A stretch of 5,376 nt of DNA from assembly GCA_030597865.1 (NCBI GenBank), contig JAUVQZ010000199.1:1-5376 (forward strand), given 5' to 3'. Below the pieces are notes generated by a model. It made no database searches. It saw only the letters and a list, made by a program, of their open reading frames with translations, and was not told the origin of the DNA. Shown here one piece after another: positions 1-5,376 of the stretch. This DNA comes from Pseudomonadota bacterium (lineage in GTDB: Bacteria; Desulfobacterota; Desulfobulbia; Desulfobulbales; SURF-16). The position numbers and the translations under genes were made by a program. The stretch's first letter is position 1, and each line of letters opens with the position of its first letter.

Positions 1-1086
1 AGTTTTATCGCCTACAATGCCCCCATGGCAGAGAAGATCTGGCAGGGGGTAAAACCGGTCCTGGATGAGTATGCCGCCAACAACCCCCAGTGGCGGGTTG
101 GCCATTTTTCCTACCAGGAAGTGGCCGAAAGCATGGCAGAGACCCTGCACTTTATCAAAACAGGCTCTGAGCGAATAAATGGTATTGTCAACAGCCTGAA
201 GGAATTTGCCGGCCGGGATAAAGAGCAGGATGATGCCTTTATTCAAATTAATGCTATTATCAGCCATGCCTATACCATTATTGGCGCCCAGCTTCGAAAA
301 CAGGCCGGCACCATTACCATCACCCTTGGCGACAATCTACCGGAGATTTATGGCCAGTTTCAAAGGGTGGAACAGGTTATTGTCAACCTCATGCTCAATG
401 CCATGGATGCCGTTGCCAACCGGAAGACAGGCAGCATCTCTATCACCACCAAGTACAATGAGCGCCTCCAGGCCATTATCATAATAGTTGAGGACAATGG
501 CAGAGGTATCCAAAGGGACGTCATGGATCTCATCTTTGACCCCTTCTTCACCACCCGCCGGGACCAGGGCGGCACCGGCCTGGGTCTTTCCGTTTCCTTT
601 GGTTTGATCAAGGAGCATAACGGCACCATTTCCGTCCTCAGCCTCCCGGGCCAAGGAACCAGCTTCACCCTCTATCTGCCCCTGGATAAACGGCGGCAGA
701 AAAAGGTGGCCATTACCCCCACCGTCCTCTGCATCGATGATGATGCGGCTGTGCTTTACCTCATCGAAACTTTTTTCAAGAGGGCTGCCAATGACATTAC
801 CATTGCCACCCTGGACAGCCCGGAACATATCCTGGCCTACCTTGATGAACACCCCGAGGTATATCTCGTCATTTCCGACATTATAATGCCTCAAATGAAT
901 GGCTGGGACCTGTTGGCCCAGGTCAAAAACAAATTTCCCCTCATGCCCATGGGGCTTTTCTCTGGCGATCCCGCGGCCCTGGAGCAACCCGAGGGCGCCC
1001 CCACCCCGGACCATATTGGCAGTAAACCCCTTAGCTTTGCGGAAATTTCCGATTTTATCCATAGCATTGACAGGCGTATTGTATGA
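1..1086 (+). CDS. Hybrid sensor histidine kinase, 3' part (HATPase + C-terminal receiver)
   Basis: This frame is open from the first base, so the gene starts upstream; the ATG at 25 is internal. The window opens at a stretch reading SFIAYNAPM, which in related kinases comes just after the phospho-accepting His box, so the His and any sensor domain are missing here. The ATP-binding domain is intact: N box (EQVIVNLMLNAMDA, 370-411), G1 box (VEDNGRGI, 487-510), F box (FDPFFTTR, 535-558) and G2 box (GGTGLGLS, 568-591). A receiver domain follows (about 721-1080). It has an acidic cluster (IDDD, 733-744), a phospho-acceptor Asp in SDIIMPQMNG (877-879), Ser at 961-963 and Lys at 1024-1026, so it should be phosphorylatable. 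A stretch of about 35 residues (roughly 40-145) appears inserted between the two dimerisation helices. The stop overlaps the next gene's start (ATGA), so the product probably pairs with that regulator. The stimulus cannot be read from this fragment. Confidence 0.93.
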   Translation, partial: SFIAYNAPMAEKIWQGVKPVLDEYAANNPQWRVGHFSYQEVAESMAETLHFIKTGSERINGIVNSLKEFAGRDKEQDDAFIQINAIISHAYTIIGAQLRKQAGTITITLGDNLPEIYGQFQRVEQVIVNLMLNAMDAVANRKTGSISITTKYNERLQAIIIIVEDNGRGIQRDVMDLIFDPFFTTRRDQGGTGLGLSVSFGLIKEHNGTISVLSLPGQGTSFTLYLPLDKRRQKKVAITPTVLCIDDDAAVLYLIETFFKRAANDITIATLDSPEHILAYLDEHPEVYLVISDIIMPQMNGWDLLAQVKNKFPLMPMGLFSGDPAALEQPEGAPTPDHIGSKPLSFAEISDFIHSIDRRIV

Positions 1087-2432
1087 GCATTCTTCTTGTT
1101 GACGATGAATATGTGGCCCTGAAATCCGTGCAGCGCCTTCTTCACTGGGAGGGTTATAAGGAGGTCGAGACCTGTGATAACGGCAAAGACGCCCTGCAGT
1201 TGATCAAGGACCATGATTTTGATGTGATCCTCCTTGACATCATGATGCCTGGCATGGACGGCCTTGAGGTGTTGCAGGAAGCCAAGCCCCTTAAACCCTT
1301 CAGCGAATTTATCATGCTCACCGCCGTGGCTGACCTCGGCACGGCGGTTAAGGCCGTGCGCATGGGCGCCTATGACTATCTGGCCAAACCAATGGACAAT
1401 GACCGCCTGTTACTGGCCATAAAGAGGGCCTATGAACGAAAAGGCCTGCTCTCAGGCCGGATCAGAACAGCAGAGGGGGACCCTGAACCCGTGCTTTCCC
1501 CTGCCTTTGCCGCCATCATCACCAAGAACAGGGCCATGAAAGAGCAACTCTGCTTCGCCGAGGTCATGGCCCGCAGCGGCGTGCCCATTCTTATCACCGG
1601 AGAATCAGGCACCGGCAAGGAGTTGCTTGCCCAGGGCATCCACCGGGCCGGGCCCAGGCCCGATGGGCCCTTTATTGCTGTTAATGTCTCGGCCATGCCG
1701 GAATCGATGTTTGAAAGCCAGTTTTTTGGCCACAGGAAGGGGGCCTTCACCGGCGCCAGCAATGACCATAAAGGGTTTTTTGAACAGGCCAACAACGGCA
1801 CCCTCTTTCTTGATGAAATTGGCGAGCTGCCCCCCCATCTCCAGGTAAAATTCCTGCGCATCCTGGAAGAAAAAACCATTGTCCCCCTGGGCGGCCAGCA
1901 CCCTGTACCCCTCAACGTCCGCATTGTCTCAGCCACCAACAGAAATTTGGATGAGGCGTGCAAAGAACACGCCTTCCGCATGGACCTCCTCTATCGGCTC
2001 AAAGCGGCCCATGTCCATCTCCCGCCCCTGCGGGAAAGGGCGGATGATGTGCCGGCCCTGGCTGACTTTTTCATGAAAAAAGCAGCGCTCAGACACCAGC
2101 GTCCCGTCCAGACTTTCAGCCCTGGGGCCATGAATATCCTGGTGCACAGGGCCTACCCCGGCAATGTCCGCGAACTGGCCCAGCTCGTTGAAAGCGTTGT
2201 CCTGATCACAAAGAGCCAAATCATTTCAGCCAGCGATCTTGGTGAAGATCAGCAAGAAATACCGAGCTCGAGCCGCACCCTCTGCACCTTTAAGGAGGAC
2301 TATGAACGGCACCTGGCCTTTGTCCTTGAGCATACAGGCCGTGACCGCGCCAAGGCGGCTGAAATTCTCGGCGTTTCCCTGCGCCAGATCCATCGCAAAA
2401 TGGCTGAACTGAAAAAAAGACCTGGCCAATAA
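1083..2432 (+). CDS. Sigma-54-dependent NtrC-family response regulator
   Basis: This 449-residue protein is the usual length for the family and has three domains. The receiver (1-about 118) has D7/D8, phospho-acceptor D52 in LLDIMMPGMDG, T80 and K102. The AAA+ domain (about 140-370) has Walker A GESGTGKE (173-180), the sigma-54-contacting GAFTGA loop (220-225), Walker B GTLFLDE (239-245), sensor I ATN (284-286), R299/R305 in RMDLLYRL as candidate Arg fingers, and sensor II PGNVREL (359-365). A Fis-type HTH (about 408-445) ends the protein. Every element needed for phosphorylation-controlled ATPase activity and open-complex formation at a sigma-54 promoter is present. The start is the ATG inside the ATGA overlap with the kinase gene. 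Only a weak AGG lies upstream (1072-1074), which fits translational coupling. The likely target is the sigma-54 promoter at 2665-2680 just downstream; this is inference from position. A specific name (AtoC, ZraR, HydG) cannot be assigned from sequence alone. Confidence 0.96.
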   Translation: MSILLVDDEYVALKSVQRLLHWEGYKEVETCDNGKDALQLIKDHDFDVILLDIMMPGMDGLEVLQEAKPLKPFSEFIMLTAVADLGTAVKAVRMGAYDYLAKPMDNDRLLLAIKRAYERKGLLSGRIRTAEGDPEPVLSPAFAAIITKNRAMKEQLCFAEVMARSGVPILITGESGTGKELLAQGIHRAGPRPDGPFIAVNVSAMPESMFESQFFGHRKGAFTGASNDHKGFFEQANNGTLFLDEIGELPPHLQVKFLRILEEKTIVPLGGQHPVPLNVRIVSATNRNLDEACKEHAFRMDLLYRLKAAHVHLPPLRERADDVPALADFFMKKAALRHQRPVQTFSPGAMNILVHRAYPGNVRELAQLVESVVLITKSQIISASDLGEDQQEIPSSSRTLCTFKEDYERHLAFVLEHTGRDRAKAAEILGVSLRQIHRKMAELKKRPGQ

Positions 2433-2441
2433 CACCCCCCT

Positions 2442-2457
2442 GCGACCAAAAGGTCAC
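2442..2457. promoter_or_regulatory. Distal inverted repeat, putative activator site (UAS1)
   Basis: GCGACC-AAAA-GGTCAC is an inverted repeat of 6-bp arms with one mismatch and a 4-bp spacer. One more pair (T2441/A2458) extends it. It begins 9 nt after the regulator's stop codon and is centred about 241 bp upstream of the predicted sigma-54 start. The same arms and spacing recur at 2557-2572, which supports a protein-binding site. That the adjacent NtrC-type protein is the binder is inferred from proximity. It could also form a small RNA hairpin, but no T run follows directly. Confidence 0.6.
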
Positions 2458-2556
2458 ACGGTGGCCAACTTTGTCACCAGATCTGTTTTAGTTTTTAATT
2501 TCAACAGCTTATGCGCCATCATCCCTCCTTTTTACCCCTGCCGCACCTCCAGACCA

Positions 2557-2572
2557 GTGACCCCCAGGTCAC
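2557..2572. promoter_or_regulatory. Proximal inverted repeat, putative activator site (UAS2)
   Basis: GTGACC-CCCA-GGTCAC is a perfect inverted repeat of two 6-bp arms with a 4-bp spacer. It differs from the distal copy by one base in the arms. It is centred about 126 bp upstream of the predicted sigma-54 start, a typical distance for an NtrC-family enhancer site. Its centre lies 115 bp from the distal copy, close to eleven turns of B-DNA, so both would face the same side of the helix. The identity of the bound protein is inferred. Confidence 0.65.
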
Positions 2573-2609
2573 CTTGCCGCCCCGACAGGACACGCCCCTC
2601 CGCCACCAT

Positions 2610-2622
2610 CAACCTGTTGATT
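2610..2622 (-). promoter_or_regulatory. Putative IHF binding site
   Basis: On the minus strand this reads AATCAACAGGTTG, matching the IHF core consensus WATCARNNNNTTR at every defined position. The plus strand has an overlapping near-match at 2607-2619 with one mismatch. It lies between the proximal dyad and the -24/-12 promoter, about 70-80 bp upstream of the predicted start. IHF commonly bends DNA at this position to bring an enhancer-bound activator onto sigma-54 polymerase. The consensus is short and chance matches occur, so the position is the main support. Confidence 0.5.
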
Positions 2623-2664
2623 TCAAACGGTTTTCACCACTAGCAGCGACCAGCACCCTCACCC

Positions 2665-2680
2665 TGGCACAAAGATTGCT
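2665..2680 (+). promoter_or_regulatory. Sigma-54 (-24/-12) promoter
   Basis: TGGCACAAAGATTGCT matches the sigma-54 consensus TGGCAC-N5-TTGCW exactly, with the invariant GG (2666-2667) and GC (2678-2679) separated by the required 10 nt and a pyrimidine before the first T. The predicted start is near 2691, leaving a leader of about 55 nt before the ATG at 2746. It points at the CheY-like/CheW/chemoreceptor genes. An NtrC-type activator gene ends about 230 bp upstream, and two candidate enhancer dyads plus an IHF match lie between them. Confidence 0.85.
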
Positions 2681-2735
2681 CTTAACAAGTAGATAACCCA
2701 AACCTGCCCACCAGTCCCTTGGCTTCTTTTGGCAC

Positions 2736-2740
2736 AGGAG
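2736..2740 (+). promoter_or_regulatory. Shine-Dalgarno sequence deciding the CheY-like start
   Basis: AGGAG sits 5 nt before the ATG at 2746 and supports that start. The in-frame TTG at 2719 has no comparable site, and the out-of-frame ATG at 2741 directly abuts the AGGAG and runs into a stop after two codons. Confidence 0.75.
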
Positions 2741-2745
2741 ATGAA

Positions 2746-3189
2746 ATGACAGACCACGAGCCCATCAGGAAAATCCTGGTGGTGGATGATGATATTGAGC
2801 TGGCCAAGACCATTACCACCCATCTCAAATGGGAGGGTTATCAGGCCATCCACGCCAGCGACGGCCAGGAGGCCAAGGAGATGATTACTGAGGCAAAAAA
2901 AAACGCCGCCCCCTTTGAGCTGGTCATCACTGATTATTTAATGCCCCACATCGATGGCCTTGAACTGGTGGACTGGATCCAAAAAAATAATGGCGGAACA
3001 TATATCATTGTCATGAGCGGCCTCCTCAACATCCAAACCCTCCAAGAAAACCTGCGCCCGGAAATGGATACATACAAAATAAAACCCATAACCCCCCTTG
3101 ACATCGAGAGATTGCTAGGCTCTATAGAGACCAAACGGCAATCAGGCGGCCACAGGGCTCCCCGTGAAATTGGCAACACCACCCTTTAG
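2746..3189 (+). CDS. Single-domain (CheY-like) response regulator
   Basis: This 147-residue protein consists almost entirely of one receiver domain. It has the acidic pair D14/D15 (KILVVDDD), phospho-acceptor D63 in VITDYLMPHIDG, S91 in IVMSG, and K113-P114 in YKIKPI, so all catalytic positions are kept. No DNA-binding or enzymatic output domain follows, only a polar tail of about 20 residues (from about 127). The start at 2746 is chosen for the AGGAG 5 nt upstream and a normal receiver N-terminus; a TTG at 2719 in the same frame is less likely. It is the first gene after the sigma-54 promoter and is followed 9 nt later by cheW. It could act as the output of a chemosensory array, as a phosphate sink, or as a relay from the upstream hybrid kinase. 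Sequence alone does not separate these. Confidence 0.92.
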   Translation: MTDHEPIRKILVVDDDIELAKTITTHLKWEGYQAIHASDGQEAKEMITEAKKNAAPFELVITDYLMPHIDGLELVDWIQKNNGGTYIIVMSGLLNIQTLQENLRPEMDTYKIKPITPLDIERLLGSIETKRQSGGHRAPREIGNTTL

Positions 3190-3192
3190 GAG
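3188..3192 (+). promoter_or_regulatory. Shine-Dalgarno sequence for cheW
   Basis: AGGAG overlaps the TAG stop of the CheY-like gene and lies 6 nt before the cheW ATG at 3199. The two genes are therefore tightly linked in one transcript. Confidence 0.75.
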
Positions 3193-3198
3193 ATTAAC

Positions 3199-3690
3199 AT
3201 GTCAGCTGACCAAGAGAACATCACCCATAGCGAGGGCAAATACCTCACCTTTACCCTTGGCAGCGAAGGGTTTGGCCTGAGCATCCTCAGGGTACGGGAG
3301 ATCATCGGCTTCATGAAGATCACCCTCATCCCCCAGACCGCTGAATATGTCAAAGGGGTCATCAATCTGCGGGGCAAGGTGATACCGGTTGTTGATCTGC
3401 GACTCAGGTTCGACATGCCGGCAACAACCCACACCGAGCGCACCTGCATCATTGTCGTGGAAATCAGCTCCCCCAGGGATGAAGTCCTGCTGGTGGGCAT
3501 TGTGGTGGATGCGGTTTCCGAGGTCATGAATATCAAGGCCCAAGACATTGAACCGCCTCCCTCATTCGGCGGCGACATGGACAGCCAGTATATTCTCGGC
3601 ATGGCCAAGATTGGCAAGGACGTAAAAATACTTCTTGATATCGACAGGGTCATCAGCAGCGTAGAGCTCACCCCGTTACATCAGGATTAA
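3199..3690 (+). CDS. cheW: CheW-family chemotaxis adaptor protein
   Basis: This 163-residue protein is a standard-length CheW, the cytoplasmic adaptor that links chemoreceptor tips to the CheA kinase. The N-terminal strand pattern YLTFTLGSEGFGLSILRVREI (15-35) and the core motif GVINLRGKVIPVVDLRLRF (53-71) are diagnostic. R58 within NLRG corresponds to the conserved Arg needed for receptor and kinase contacts in E. coli CheW. The second subdomain (about 82-155) includes EVLLVGIVVDAVSEV and a closing KILLDIDRVIS strand. There is no fused receiver (CheV) or kinase (CheA) domain. It lies 9 nt after the CheY-like gene and 49 nt before the chemoreceptor, so it probably couples that receptor to a CheA encoded outside the window. 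Confidence 0.96.
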   Translation: MSADQENITHSEGKYLTFTLGSEGFGLSILRVREIIGFMKITLIPQTAEYVKGVINLRGKVIPVVDLRLRFDMPATTHTERTCIIVVEISSPRDEVLLVGIVVDAVSEVMNIKAQDIEPPPSFGGDMDSQYILGMAKIGKDVKILLDIDRVISSVELTPLHQD

Positions 3691-3729
3691 CTATTAAAAT
3701 TCATGGCCTTATCTATTGAGACATGGGCT

Positions 3730-3734
3730 AGGAG
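3730..3734 (+). promoter_or_regulatory. Shine-Dalgarno sequence for the chemoreceptor gene
   Basis: AGGAG lies 5 nt (AAAAA) before the ATG at 3740 and fixes the start of the chemoreceptor. The 49-nt gap after cheW shows no promoter or terminator, so co-transcription is likely. Confidence 0.75.
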
Positions 3735-3739
3735 AAAAA

Positions 3740-5376
3740 ATGGACTGGAACAAAATGACCATCGGCAAGAGGATGACCCTGAGTTTTGGCGTTATTACGC
3801 TTCTACTCATTATCCTGGGGGCCTTAAATTACTCCGGGGTTACCAAGATTGTCAACAATGCCACGGAGGTCATTAGCGGCAATAAGCTTGATGGCCTGTT
3901 GGCCCAGCGCGAGTTGGATCATCTCAACTGGGCGGGCCAGGTCAGCGCCCTGCTCACCGATGACAAGATCACCTCCCTTGCGGCGGAGAAGGATCATACA
4001 AAATGCGCTTTTGGTCAGTGGCTTTTTGGTCCCGAGCGTGGGGAGGCGGAAAAGCTTGTGCCGGGTCTTGCCGGCATCCTCAAAGACATTGAAGGGCCCC
4101 ATCAAAGGCTCCATGAATCAGCCACCGAGATCTGCAGCGTCTTTAGCCCGGCAGACCCCTCCCTGGCCGCCACAATCTACCAGATCGAGGCGGCCCATCT
4201 CACGTGGGCCGGTCAGATCAGTAGCGGCCTGCTCCTGGGCAAAAAGAGACTCGACGTCCAGACAGACCCCTCCCGCTGTGGTCTCGGCGAATGGCTTAAC
4301 TCGCCCGAGGGCAGAGCAACCTATGACCAGGCTGACGACGGCTTCAAAAAATACATTAATGACATCAAGATCCCCCATGACAGACTGCACAACACTGCCG
4401 TAACGATTAATGCGCTGCTGGAAGATGGCAACACCGGCAAGGCTGCTGAGGTTTATGAGAATGAAACCAGACATCATCTCGAAAAAACCCTTGATATCCT
4501 CCACAGCCTCGAGGAAGAGGCGGTCCATGAGGTGGCCGGCCTGGCAAAGGCCAATGACATCTTTGCCCATACCACCACACCCATGCTCGGGGAGGTCCAA
4601 GGGCTGCTGACCGATGCCAGGGCTGAGGCCAGAAAAAACATCATGACGGATGAGGTCATGCTGAGCAGCGCCCTCACCACCAAGATCATGGTCACCGTTG
4701 TTGCGGCTGTTGCCATCCTGGCCGGGCTGATCATGGGATTTTTCACCACCCGGGGAATCGTCAAGACACTCTCCTCCATCTCCAGCAACATGGCAGGGAT
4801 GGCCCAGGAGGTCCTCGGGGCATCCAACCATGTTTCCCGTTCCAGCCAGAGCCTGGCAGAGGGCGCCTCGCAACAGGCCGCCTCCCTGGAGGAAACATCC
4901 TCCTCCCTGGAAGAAATCTCCTCCATGACCAAGCATAATGTCGACAACTCCCACCAGGCCAACAGCCTGGCCGGTGAGGCCACAGAGGTTGTTGGCAAGG
5001 CCAACAGCTCCATGGACGAGCTCACCGTTGCCATGGAAGATATCTCCCAGGCCAGTGAGGCGACCTCCAAGATCATCAAAACCATTGATGAGATTGCCTT
5101 TCAGACAAACCTGCTTGCCCTCAATGCAGCGGTGGAGGCGGCCCGGGCAGGTGAAGCCGGTGCTGGTTTTGCCGTGGTGGCCGAGGAGGTCCGCAATCTG
5201 GCCATGCGCTCTGCCGCAGCAGCCAAGGATACCGCCGGACTCATCGAAGAAACCGTGAAAAAGGTCCATGGCGGCAATGATCTGCTTGCCACCACCAATG
5301 AAAATTTCAGCAGCGTTACGGAAAGCTCTACTAAAATTGCCGGGCTGGTAAATGAAATTACCCTGGCCTCTGAGGA
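3740..5376 (+). CDS. Methyl-accepting chemotaxis protein with tandem CZB-like sensor repeats, 3' end outside window
   Basis: 545 codons are visible and the frame is open at the window end. Layout: TM1 (about 13-31), an extracytoplasmic region (about 32-314), TM2 (about 316-335), then the cytoplasmic signalling helices. The tip EIAFQTNLLALNAAVEAARA (451-470) followed by GEAGAGFAVVAEEVRNLA is a textbook CheA/CheW-binding hairpin. AASLEET (380-386) looks like a methylation site. The sensor region holds two similar units. Unit 1 has H61xxW64, C89AFGQW94 and H121xxxH125. Unit 2 has H153xxW156, C180GLGEW185 and H213xxxH217. This is the three-His/one-Cys pattern of CZB zinc-binding domains, with nearly equal spacing and a period of about 92 residues. 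After TM2 there is no full HAMP: TTRGIVKTL lacks the usual Pro and runs straight into the signalling helix. Zinc binding and the ligand sensed are inferences. It follows cheW in the same apparent operon. Confidence 0.95.
   Translation, partial: MDWNKMTIGKRMTLSFGVITLLLIILGALNYSGVTKIVNNATEVISGNKLDGLLAQRELDHLNWAGQVSALLTDDKITSLAAEKDHTKCAFGQWLFGPERGEAEKLVPGLAGILKDIEGPHQRLHESATEICSVFSPADPSLAATIYQIEAAHLTWAGQISSGLLLGKKRLDVQTDPSRCGLGEWLNSPEGRATYDQADDGFKKYINDIKIPHDRLHNTAVTINALLEDGNTGKAAEVYENETRHHLEKTLDILHSLEEEAVHEVAGLAKANDIFAHTTTPMLGEVQGLLTDARAEARKNIMTDEVMLSSALTTKIMVTVVAAVAILAGLIMGFFTTRGIVKTLSSISSNMAGMAQEVLGASNHVSRSSQSLAEGASQQAASLEETSSSLEEISSMTKHNVDNSHQANSLAGEATEVVGKANSSMDELTVAMEDISQASEATSKIIKTIDEIAFQTNLLALNAAVEAARAGEAGAGFAVVAEEVRNLAMRSAAAAKDTAGLIEETVKKVHGGNDLLATTNENFSSVTESSTKIAGLVNEITLASE
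3920..4114 (+). other. CZB-like motif unit 1 within the chemoreceptor
   Basis: Codons 61-125 span H61xxW64, C89AFGQW94 and H121xxxH125. Spacings are His to Cys 28, Cys to His 32 and His to His 4. This matches the ligand set of chemoreceptor zinc-binding domains, where three His and one Cys hold one zinc in a four-helix fold. The central motif is CxFGxW rather than CxLGxW. Confidence 0.7.
4196..4390 (+). other. CZB-like motif unit 2 within the chemoreceptor
   Basis: Codons 153-217 span H153xxW156, C180GLGEW185 and H213xxxH217. Spacings are 27, 33 and 4, almost the same as in unit 1. The CxLGxW core matches the CZB signature exactly. Shared surrounding residues (HLxWAGQ, PHxRLH) suggest the two units arose by duplication. 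The DNA of the two units is clearly diverged, so the duplication is not recent. Confidence 0.7.

Larger units (their letters stand above)
2433..2745. other. Intergenic regulatory region between the two operons
   Basis: About 310 bp lies between the regulator stop and the start of the CheY-like gene, with no credible gene. The short open frames here (for example 2461-2643) have no ribosome binding site and encode low-complexity Pro/Arg/Ser-rich peptides. The region holds two matching inverted repeats, a T-rich stretch (2484-2503), an IHF consensus, a -24/-12 promoter and a Shine-Dalgarno sequence, each listed separately. No clear Rho-independent terminator for the upstream operon was found. 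Confidence 0.8.

Noticed and set aside
337..1062. 241-codon minus-strand open frame opposite the hybrid kinase
   Set aside because: The plus strand has all kinase and receiver motifs in one frame; the antisense translation shows no recognisable domain.
2423..2467. Two copies of TGGCCA (2423-2428 and 2462-2467)
   Set aside because: This is a six-base palindrome in GGCC-rich DNA, expected by chance; one copy lies in coding sequence.
2441..2503. Rho-independent terminator after the regulator gene
   Set aside because: The hairpin at 2441-2458 has no T run directly after it. The T-rich stretch at 2484-2503 is preceded only by short, mismatched stems. The recurrence of the same dyad at 2557-2572 favours a protein-binding site.
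2461..2643. 60-codon open frame in the intergenic region
   Set aside because: There is no Shine-Dalgarno sequence, the peptide is low-complexity, and it overlaps the conserved-looking dyad and IHF elements.
2719..2745. TTG start at 2719 as N-terminus of the CheY-like protein
   Set aside because: The ATG at 2746 has AGGAG at 5 nt spacing and gives a normal receiver N-terminus; the TTG lacks a ribosome binding site.
2730..2745. Second TGGCAC (2730-2735) as another sigma-54 promoter
   Set aside because: There is no TTGCW at the required spacing, and the following bases are the Shine-Dalgarno sequence and start region of the CheY-like gene.
1083..3000. Similarity between the receivers of the NtrC-type regulator and the CheY-like protein (both contain WEGY after the first helix)
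   Set aside because: The shared residues are common in receiver domains, and the rest of the two domains differs too much to argue for a recent duplication.
4118..5269. 383-codon open frame on the minus strand opposite the chemoreceptor gene
   Set aside because: The plus-strand frame encodes an unmistakable chemoreceptor. The antisense product is Gly/His/Leu-rich with no domain pattern, and arises from the GC-biased codon pattern and repetitive helical coding sequence.

Overview
The window holds two adjacent signal-transduction gene clusters on the + strand, separated by a regulatory intergenic region of about 310 bp. The organism looks like an anaerobic deltaproteobacterium (Desulfobacterota, perhaps near the Desulfobulbales). 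This rests on the overall style of the proteins: a hybrid kinase followed by an NtrC-type regulator, a chemoreceptor with HxxW/CxxGxW/HxxxH repeats, and moderate GC with frequent GGC/GCC codons. No marker gene is present, so the taxonomic guess is soft.

Region 1 (1-2432) is the end of a two-component operon. It contains the 3' part of a hybrid sensor histidine kinase (catalytic ATPase domain plus C-terminal receiver, 5' end outside the window). An ATGA stop/start overlap joins it to a complete sigma-54-dependent response regulator with receiver, AAA+ and Fis-type HTH domains.

Region 2 (2433-2745) has no gene but carries what reads as a complete enhancer-type sigma-54 control region. In order it has two matching inverted repeats, GYGACC-N4-GGTCAC, centred 115 bp apart (about 11 helical turns); a perfect IHF consensus on the minus strand; and a near-perfect -24/-12 promoter, TGGCAC-N5-TTGCT. 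The predicted transcription start is near 2691, 55 nt before the next gene.

Region 3 (2746-5376) is a compact chemosensory operon. It encodes a single-domain CheY-like receiver protein, a CheW adaptor, and a transmembrane methyl-accepting chemotaxis protein that runs off the window. The chemoreceptor's predicted extracytoplasmic part carries two consecutive copies of a CZB-like (chemoreceptor zinc-binding) His/Cys motif. Each copy keeps the expected three His and one Cys.

The simplest reading is a local circuit. A kinase senses a signal and phosphorylates the NtrC-type regulator, which binds the paired dyads just downstream of its own gene. With IHF bending, it then activates sigma-54 transcription of a receptor/CheW/CheY module. 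The cognate CheA, CheR and CheB are not in the window.
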